Positions 57,592 to 64,000 of a stretch of DNA of 64,000 bases are shown here, piece after piece. The first letter of the stretch is position 1. Each line of letters starts with the position of its first letter. Where the stretch lies: positions 15,354,105-15,418,104 of the forward strand of contig CM119267.1 of the NCBI GenBank assembly GCA_051294375.1, given 5' to 3'. The translations under genes were made by a program, and so were the position numbers. The notes below the pieces were generated by a model. The model had not been told where the DNA came from and made no database searches. It saw only the letters and a list, made by a program, of their open reading frames with translations. This DNA comes from Paraspadella gotoi (taxonomy: Eukaryota; Chaetognatha).

Positions 57592-60500
57592 TTAAACGTG
57601 GGGACTAGTAAAGAGCGGCGTGGCGTCTAAAGTTGTATGACCCGTGGCCGCCGCCACCGCCGCAGCCGCCGCTTTGAATCCAACAGCGTTAGCGTTTAAA
57701 TTTTGCGCCTGCATGGCTCCCATCAGCCCCGACAGAGTCTTGGGGTTGATGACAGCTACTGGATGAGCGGCGGCTGAATGTGGCAATTGAATGGCGGCAG
57801 CGGCGTGCGGAATCTGGATAGCGGTGGCATGCTCGACCGCACCGCCTGGGTGAACAATGTGAGTATTTAGGTGATTAGGATGCAGCGCAGTTGCAGCGCC
57901 ACCGGGCGAGGTCGTAATCACATCGATTGCGGTCGTGGGCGCGCCAGTCATCAGGCTTAACGCCGCTTCGTGCGGCGCCGGTGGTAAACTGGCTATGGCA
58001 ATGGCGCCGGCATGAGGAAAAGCGGGAAACGTAACAAGGCCAGATGGATGCGCGCCCGTGACTCCGACGATGGAAACAGAAGTAGGCGCGGAAAACACGT
58101 TCTTTAAATCGGCGGCCGCGACGACGCGAGGAACTAGAGCGGAAGGTGTCTCAGTCAAGGAAGCCGCGCTCGTCATGACGATTGGGGTAGCCGAGGAGGC
58201 GTGGCTAGAAGCCTCGGTGGGCGTAGTAGCGGGAGAAGCGGTCGATTCTCGAGACGCTTCTGCGACTGTGGACGTTGAAGTCAAGGTGACTCGCGGCGAG
58301 CTGGCTCTTGACGAACGACTAGCGCTAGAATGAAGTCTCTGAACGTGAACCTTTAGACTGCGCTTCTCAGTGAAAGCTTTCCGACAAGCAGCGCACTGGA
58401 ATGGCTTTTCCCCCGAATGAATTTTCATGTGACGATTCAATTTGGATTTTTCCGCGAAGGCTTGAACGCACTGGGGACATCGAAACGGCCGTTCTCCAGT
58501 ATGAATTCTCTCGTGGGCGGTGAGATGACATTTTTTTGTGAAACCTTTTTTGCATAATGGGCATTTGAAGGGTCGAGGACTGGCGCAACCCGCCTTTGTG
58601 CAGTTGCCTTGAATAGTCTGTCCTCCGCATTTGCCGCAGACCCCGTCAAAAAAGGCGTTTTCTTCATCGTCATCGTCGTCTCCAGCTTCGTCGATAGGAT
58701 CGACGAGATCCAACTTGGCCTCAACTTTGGTCGAGGGGTCAGGCGGCGGCGGCTTGGAGAGTTCGTCATTGGTATCGACTTTTGAAACTTCGAGAGAATC
58801 GTCGAGTTGACCATTGAAGACGACGATGGCTCCCAACTCCGACGAACCATCCACGACTCTTTCTTTGTGCATGCGCTTAACGTGTTTTTGCACAAGGCTC
58901 TTGTAGGCAAAAGTTTTGCCGCAGTGCGGACAGGAGCATCCCTTTGATGGCTTTACGCGCAGCTTTTCTTCGTTTTTTGTTATTTTCACCAGAAGAGGAG
59001 GTGGTGGCGTCAAGGAAGGAGCGTTATCTGCCGGCATTGTAGAAGGAACAACAGTTAGTTGTAACATATTTGATTCACTTCGAGCTTTATTTGGGGAGAA
59101 GCTACCCTCTTTGGCATTTGAAAATGTGAAGCTTTGCAGCACTGATGATTGGGCATCGTTGGCACAAAGTTGAGGAGGTGAGTTAGAAGACGTTTTCTGC
59201 GGCGGCGTTGACGGAGCGCGCAACTGGGGAGGCGTTACTGCAATATGCAACTGCGGAGGCGTTGTCGTAGCAGCTTGAAGCAAAGTTGAAGGTTCAGCAA
59301 CTTGAGTGGGTTGAGGCAAAACCGCTGATATGGCTGGTTGTTGCAAAATCGTCGGGGAAGGTTTCTGATGCAGAGAAGTCGGGTTGGATCTTTGTTGTAT
59401 TGGAGTGGCCTCATGTAGCAAAATCGACATTGTGCCCTGCTGATGTGAACTAGTTACTGCAGCATGATTGTGCATGGACGTTAGTGTCAAATGCTGATAT
59501 AGGGAGGTTGATGTCGTAAGTTTTGACGTTGTTGTTGGTGTGGAAAGCTGCGGCAGCGTCGTGAGATTCGCACGCTGATGTGGTGTCGCTGGAACAGAAT
59601 AATGTAGCATTGGTGAAGAGGTGTGCTGATGAATCGTCACAGGTGTAGCAAGCTGTTGCGAGGAAATTGATCCAGAATTTAGCTGCAACGTCGTTGGCGC
59701 TGAAAAAAGCTGCAGAGTCGTCGGGGCTGGATGCTGTTGAAGAATCGTCGTCGGCAAAGTATTTTGGTGCAGCGTTATTGGAGTAGCAATCTGCCGCATA
59801 ACTGTCTGTGGAGGTGGCTGCTGAAAATTTTTTTGCTGCAATCTCGTTGCCTCGACATATTGAGGTTGCATAGAGGAAGTTTGAAGCATCACATCGAGAT
59901 GCGGCTTATCCTCGGAAAGGGATTTAGAATATTCCTGCGGTGATGTCGTTGTCGCTACAAGCGATTTAGGCAAAGATGCTCGGCTGCCAGAAGAGATGGA
60001 AGACTTTGACAAACGCCTATATTTTTCATCTGGTTCTTCGACCAAAATTATCTTTTCCCGCTTGGACTCATTAATTTGTTTGCATATCGTTTCAGAAGCC
60101 GGCGACGGGGGTAGCGCAGAAGTTATTGTAGGAGGAGGTGGTGGCGGAAGCGGCTGGGGTGCTCCGGCGGATATGGTTTCTCTCGGGGCGTGAACCGGAG
60201 TCACAACAAGCGGAGGAGGTTCCAAACTCCCGGATGTGATCGTCTGTACGGTGGTAGGGATCGCGGAGGCAGAAGTCTGGATAAAATGTGCAGCGGCCGA
60301 ACCTTGGTTGGCGTCGGTAGCTCCAACACCTAAAGCGAGAGCGATTTGAAATGCGCTGTAAAAGTCGTTCTCCGAGTTGTTAATGATGCTGGAAAGGACG
60401 GCTGATTCGGCGGGAGTGGTGAGTGGGGCAGAGACTGTGGACGCGGAGTCCTTGTCCACTAGGGAATACTCCGATAATGGCGGCGGTGGAGGAGGAAGAG

Positions 60501-61833
60501 AATGCTGATTGGCAGCAGGTTGATGGTGAACGACGGAAGAAACCGCTGGGGTTAACCCAACCGCCGTCAGCGAGGCGTCGCCTACACAAGACGCGTTGTA
60601 ATTTAAGTAGTTCATAGTGACGGAAGTTCCGGGGTGCGTGAGTGAAGTCAAGTTTGTATTCTGAGACGTCTTCATTTCTGGTATAAATACGGTAGAACCG
60701 TGATGCGCGTTTGGTCTGTGATGAGAGGCAGTAGAGCGGACCTGAGAAGAAAAGACTGGGGCAAATTCAACCAGGGGAGCGGTTTGGTTGGAGCGTCCGG
60801 GCTTGGGCGCGTGCCAACCGGCAGCGCAATTATTCGTCGAGTCGATGGACAAACGTGTTGAGGTATTAACCGTTAAGGATTCAGCTTCGCTCTGATGAAT
60901 ATTTGTATTTGAAACAGCCTGTGAAATGGCAGAGGAAACTGTCGCCGTTGAAGAGGAATATGGCGTGGTTGAGACGGCCGTCGAAGTGGCGTCGTGTTGC
61001 GAAGAAGTCGAAATTGCGGCGTAAGGCGCCAAAGAGGATGAGAGCCCCGTGGCGATCGAAGAAGAAACCGGGTTAGTTACGACTGCCCCTATAGACGAGA
61101 CTAATCGCGGCATATCCACCACTTTTTCCACAACGTTGGTGAAAGATTGATGGGACGCCGAGGTGGAAACTCCACGATAAACCGCGGTCCCTGACGTCGT
61201 AGACGACGAATCGACGGCGCCAGATTCTGTCGATGCCGGATTTGAAGTTGGCGGTTCGTCCTCCAGCAACGCGAGAATGTCCGTCGCGTGGCTAAAATAC
61301 TTCCACGAAGAATTCTCGACGACCTTGGAACCGCTCGTAGAGTTAACAGATGCGTTGGTCCCTCGGCCAGGAGTCAGACCCTCTTTGGTTCGTATTAAAA
61401 CGTGAAACAGAGTCGGCATCAAAGTAGAGGATGACGGGCACGAACCAGAATACGCCAAAGATCCTAGTGGCGTAGCCGATGGTTCAGAAATCACAATAGT
61501 TTTTATCCAATAGGCCTCCCACTTGGAAACGTCTACGGAACACTGAAAAAACCCGATGCCGTTCCACACGGGATACATGCACCAACCCATGGGCAGATAT
61601 TGGGGCAAGATCTTTAAAAGATCGGGCACGGAGGTGGAGACCGCCCAATCCTTGGCTTCAGTTTGGCAAGGCGTCTCTCGCGTGCTAGTTTTTTCCGCCC
61701 CGGTCGAATCAGTTGAGACAACGGCGTGATGGTGATGGTTGTGGTGATGGTGACGTCGAGGAGAAGCCTGATTTTGAGATCCATGATTACGTCCCATTTT
61801 CTTTGGCGAGGTTCTCTTAGGATTAACATTCAT
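57592..61833 (-). CDS. Large C2H2 zinc-finger transcription factor, 1413 aa
   Basis: Single uninterrupted exon. Residues 1-1000 are low-complexity, rich in Ser, Thr, Gln and Pro, with an early His run and loosely repeated units (TTLQLFSAPTTLQLNSG type). A folded-looking part at ~70-140 includes PQYLPMGWCMYPVWNGIGFF. One C2H2 finger (CPHCGKTFAYKSLVQKHVKRMH) lies near 985. An acidic stretch follows, then a CGKCGGQTIQGNC unit and three canonical fingers with TGERP/SGEKP linkers (CPLCKKGFTKKCHLTAHERIH, CPQCVQAFAEKSKLNRHMKIH, CAACRKAFTEKRSLKVHVQRLH). The C-terminus is Ala/Thr-rich. It is very probably a sequence-specific DNA-binding regulator in the nucleus; target and orthologue are unknown. The gene lies 163 bp after the LRRC42 stop. 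Confidence 0.88.
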   Translation of the reverse strand: MNVNPKRTSPKKMGRNHGSQNQASPRRHHHHNHHHHAVVSTDSTGAEKTSTRETPCQTEAKDWAVSTSVPDLLKILPQYLPMGWCMYPVWNGIGFFQCSVDVSKWEAYWIKTIVISEPSATPLGSLAYSGSCPSSSTLMPTLFHVLIRTKEGLTPGRGTNASVNSTSGSKVVENSSWKYFSHATDILALLEDEPPTSNPASTESGAVDSSSTTSGTAVYRGVSTSASHQSFTNVVEKVVDMPRLVSSIGAVVTNPVSSSIATGLSSSLAPYAAISTSSQHDATSTAVSTTPYSSSTATVSSAISQAVSNTNIHQSEAESLTVNTSTRLSIDSTNNCAAGWHAPKPGRSNQTAPLVEFAPVFSSQVRSTASHHRPNAHHGSTVFIPEMKTSQNTNLTSLTHPGTSVTMNYLNYNASCVGDASLTAVGLTPAVSSVVHHQPAANQHSLPPPPPPLSEYSLVDKDSASTVSAPLTTPAESAVLSSIINNSENDFYSAFQIALALGVGATDANQGSAAAHFIQTSASAIPTTVQTITSGSLEPPPLVVTPVHAPRETISAGAPQPLPPPPPPTITSALPPSPASETICKQINESKREKIILVEEPDEKYRRLSKSSISSGSRASLPKSLVATTTSPQEYSKSLSEDKPHLDVMLQTSSMQPQYVEATRLQQKNFQQPPPQTVMRQIATPITLHQNTLPTTILQQHPAPTTLQLFSAPTTLQLNSGSISSQQLATPVTIHQHTSSPMLHYSVPATPHQRANLTTLPQLSTPTTTSKLTTSTSLYQHLTLTSMHNHAAVTSSHQQGTMSILLHEATPIQQRSNPTSLHQKPSPTILQQPAISAVLPQPTQVAEPSTLLQAATTTPPQLHIAVTPPQLRAPSTPPQKTSSNSPPQLCANDAQSSVLQSFTFSNAKEGSFSPNKARSESNMLQLTVVPSTMPADNAPSLTPPPPLLVKITKNEEKLRVKPSKGCSCPHCGKTFAYKSLVQKHVKRMHKERVVDGSSELGAIVVFNGQLDDSLEVSKVDTNDELSKPPPPDPSTKVEAKLDLVDPIDEAGDDDDDEENAFFDGVCGKCGGQTIQGNCTKAGCASPRPFKCPLCKKGFTKKCHLTAHERIHTGERPFRCPQCVQAFAEKSKLNRHMKIHSGEKPFQCAACRKAFTEKRSLKVHVQRLHSSASRSSRASSPRVTLTSTSTVAEASRESTASPATTPTEASSHASSATPIVMTSAASLTETPSALVPRVVAAADLKNVFSAPTSVSIVGVTGAHPSGLVTFPAFPHAGAIAIASLPPAPHEAALSLMTGAPTTAIDVITTSPGGAATALHPNHLNTHIVHPGGAVEHATAIQIPHAAAAIQLPHSAAAHPVAVINPKTLSGLMGAMQAQNLNANAVGFKAAAAAVAAATGHTTLDATPLFTSPHV

Positions 61834-61996
61834 TTTTGTTTTTAATAGTCACGGATTTTTTTTCATAATTTTTTTTCTGGATAGTTTGCCTACCGTCCCT
61901 TCATCTTTGAAAAAGAAACAAAAATAATTATAAATTTTAAGCAAACATTCAATAATTGTTGTGTTACAAAATAAAATGTGAACAAATTGGCCACTA

Positions 61997-63828
61997 TCAT
62001 CGTAAATTATCAAACCATCGAGTTTTACAACGCTTGTGATTCGGTTCTTCGATTCTCCGATTTTCGCGACCGTCCTGATGATACTGCGCGGCCAAATCGT
62101 CCAGGTCGTTGTCCAATCTAGTCGCATCAAACGTAATTCGCGACGAATCCTCTGAGTTCTCGCCGAAAATTTCCTCCAATGCAGAATCGAGCGCCAACCG
62201 TTTTCGCTTCGAGTTTCCGCCTTTTATAGGGGCCGAGCGTAGTCGGTTATCTTCCGCTGGTCCACGGCGAACAAAAACGAGCGCCGCTGTGAAAGCATTC
62301 CGCACACGCGCCTCTTTCGCGCGCTCTTTAGTCGGGTTGTAAAAAGAGGAAAACTTAAACTCTTTTTTGTTTTGAGTTCTTTCGTCTCCTTTCATCGGAC
62401 TGGTCGTCAGAGTCTTCTGCCATTCGAGAAAAACCTCGTCTGCCCAAGTCAGCGAATGTTTCATTGGCAGACCAGTACCGAAGGCTCCTTTCTGGATTTC
62501 GAAAAGTCGCGAGACGTGATCTGTCGACGCAATATGGAGCCCCATGCTTAGTAGGCGATCGATGCCGGAATTGCTTTGAACGGAGGTTCCTTTAAAGATT
62601 AAGGATTTTTGAATTATAAGGGAGCTACCCATTACATTTGGGTCATTCTTACCGGTCATATTCAGCAACGTTAGTTTCGTAAATCCGACCAGATAGCGAA
62701 CACTAACAAAAAAGTAATCAAAAGAATAACAAAAAGGTGTAAGGGGCGAAAGTTTCTTCCCGACATGTATTAAACCCATAACGAAACTCACCATAACCCC
62801 GAGAGATTATAGTTTCCCGAAAGATCGAGCTCGCTTAAACGGGCGAGGCTTTCCCCGCCGCACATCCTGAAGCGCGACGTTATCATCCTCAAGTCTTCGT
62901 CCTTCAAGTCACAACCGACGAGCGCCAGCTTAACGAGACTGGTCATCCGCCCGACGCCCAGAAGTAGCGAACGCCGAATCCCCGGAGATTCAAACTCGAC
63001 GTCTGGAGATTCCCTCGTGGAAGTCGAGAGAGAAGGGGTTAATTTGACCGTCAGTGCCACATTGGAGCTCCGTCCTCAATGATCACCTCGTAGGCGAACC
63101 TCCTGCAACGAGGTTCGGCACGCATCGGCGACGACGTCGACGACGCCGGCGGAAATTAGCGAGTGTCTCAGATCGCAAACGGAGACGAAGCGGCACCCGT
63201 AGGCGTCGGCGAAAAGACGGAAGGCTTCAACCGAGTCTTCTGGGAGGCGAAACTTGCCGAAGCGGCGAGCCTCCTCGAACAACTGGCGTCCCACGTCTTC
63301 AGGAAATTCGATGAGGGATTCCACCAAATCGACGTGGGAAGCGACAAAGGAGAGAGCAATCTGTGACGGAAAATAAATTTATGAAAAATACAAAATAAAT
63401 TTTTTTCCTAGAAATATAAAGTCATTAATTAAAAAACGTATTGGGGGGCCAGCTTAGTATTTTTTATTAAATTTATTAAATAATTAATTTATTAAATTAG
63501 CTTCTATTTTAAATAGCAACACTGATTTACTGCAGATATTAATTAGTAAATAATATTAATTCAATTGAATTTAATCTTCAGTGTAAATCACCTGAAATAA
63601 TTTCTTGGGTCTAGCACCGTTTGCAACGATGTTTGCAGTCTTCTCTTTCGGCTTTTCAGTCTCTTTTAAGTCCTCACAATTGAGAACAGACGGCTCCAAA
63701 ACCTTTGGCGGGACTTTCCGCTTTCCCCGAACCGGCTCTTGGACCCCGTCAAACCGAACCGTTGTCGTTCCGCGATACAACTCGCCACTTCCCTCGTAAA
63801 CGTAAACCTCTCCCGACCAGTCCCCCAT
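61997..63828 (-). CDS. LRRC42: LRRC42 (leucine-rich repeat-containing protein 42)
   Basis: Five exons: 63828-63592, 63360-63087, 63002-62792, 62702-62653 and 62589-61997. All are in phase, encoding 454 aa (human 428). Identity rests on VDLVESLIEFPEDVGRQLF and FADAYG, aligned with the family's DSLIGFPEQIAEKLF and FTEAYG. LRRs follow (TSLVKLALVGCDLKDEDLRM, LARLSELDLSGNYNLSGL, LTLLNMTG). After these comes the family's W-A-D-E-V-x-L-x-W segment (SLTWADEVFLEWQK) and a basic tail with KRKRL. The molecular function of the family is not established. The 84-bp second intron is a multiple of three and includes one in-frame TGA, with a CTGAC branch-like site and a pyrimidine tract before the acceptor. 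Reading it as coding would create a false premature stop. Confidence 0.88.
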
Positions 63829-63964
63829 ATTTTCAAGTTTTGCCTCGCAAGAAGCGATGCTCTGGGTAATTAATATTTAATAACTTTCCTTCCTGAACAT
63901 TGGCTGGCAGTAAGGATACGAGTTAAGCAAAGGTGAAAATAAAATGTGAACGATTTAGGTTGAT

Positions 63965-64000
63965 ATGGCGGGTAAAGGAAACATTAAGTATATCGAACAA
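63965..64000 (+). CDS. Possible 5' end of a divergent gene (partial)
   Basis: An ATG at 63965 opens a frame (MAGKGNIKYIEQ) that runs off the window. It lies 136 bp from the LRRC42 start on the opposite strand, a spacing typical of a shared bidirectional promoter. Twelve codons are too few to identify a product. Confidence 0.3.
   Translation, partial: MAGKGNIKYIEQ

Noticed and set aside
63076-63090. In-frame TGA between two conserved halves of LRRC42, suggesting a pseudogene, read-through or selenocysteine
   Set aside because: A GTGATC donor, a CTGAC branch-like site, a pyrimidine tract and a CTCCAG acceptor define an 84-bp intron that removes the TGA and keeps phase, matching the size of local introns.

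Overview
The window is animal (metazoan) nuclear DNA from a compact, intron-bearing invertebrate genome. The gene set is eukaryotic and partly animal-specific: MED16, SART1, Twinkle, SEC23, methylmalonyl-CoA epimerase, LRRC42, a two-kinase-domain MSK and a CIMIP2/FAM166-like axoneme protein. Most introns are 60-90 bp. CpG is abundant, AT- and GA-type microsatellites are common, and N runs mark scaffold gaps. The lineage cannot be fixed from this sequence; a degenerate CCCTAA tract would fit an animal with TTAGGG telomeres. No CRISPR, rRNA or convincing tRNA was seen.

Positions 1-24.5 kb hold no gene I can support. They contain microsatellites, four N gaps in the first 14 kb, a roughly 0.74 kb mariner-type MITE (2244-2985), and a large noisy tandem duplication: about 3510-10713 recurs as 10739-16285, separated only by a 25-N gap and differing by many small indels and internal deletions. 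This is most simply an unmerged haplotype or read overlap. Positions 16.3-24.5 kb are AT-rich and CpG-rich intergenic sequence.

Positions 24.5-63.8 kb form a dense array of 13 genes, all on the minus strand. In transcription order they are LRRC42, a 1413-aa C2H2 zinc-finger protein, SEC23, Twinkle helicase, SART1, methylmalonyl-CoA epimerase (MCEE), MED16, UTP25, CCDC86/Cgr1, MSK kinase, a 373-aa C2H2 protein, a 760-aa C2H2 protein and a Cys-rich CIMIP2-like protein. I rebuilt the spliced models by hand. Every exon junction in the listed models uses GT..AG and keeps phase.

Spacing from stop to next ATG falls to 73-176 bp for five gene pairs, and several ATGs lie just after a pyrimidine-AG acceptor. 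Polycistronic transcription with spliced-leader trans-splicing is therefore a real possibility. UTP25 and CCDC86, both nucleolar ribosome-assembly factors, are the closest pair. Transposon remnants (a CR1-like LINE, two inverted-repeat elements and a shared short motif) sit inside introns. A near-perfect 37-bp-arm hairpin lies between two zinc-finger genes. A possible plus-strand gene starts at the right edge, divergent from LRRC42.
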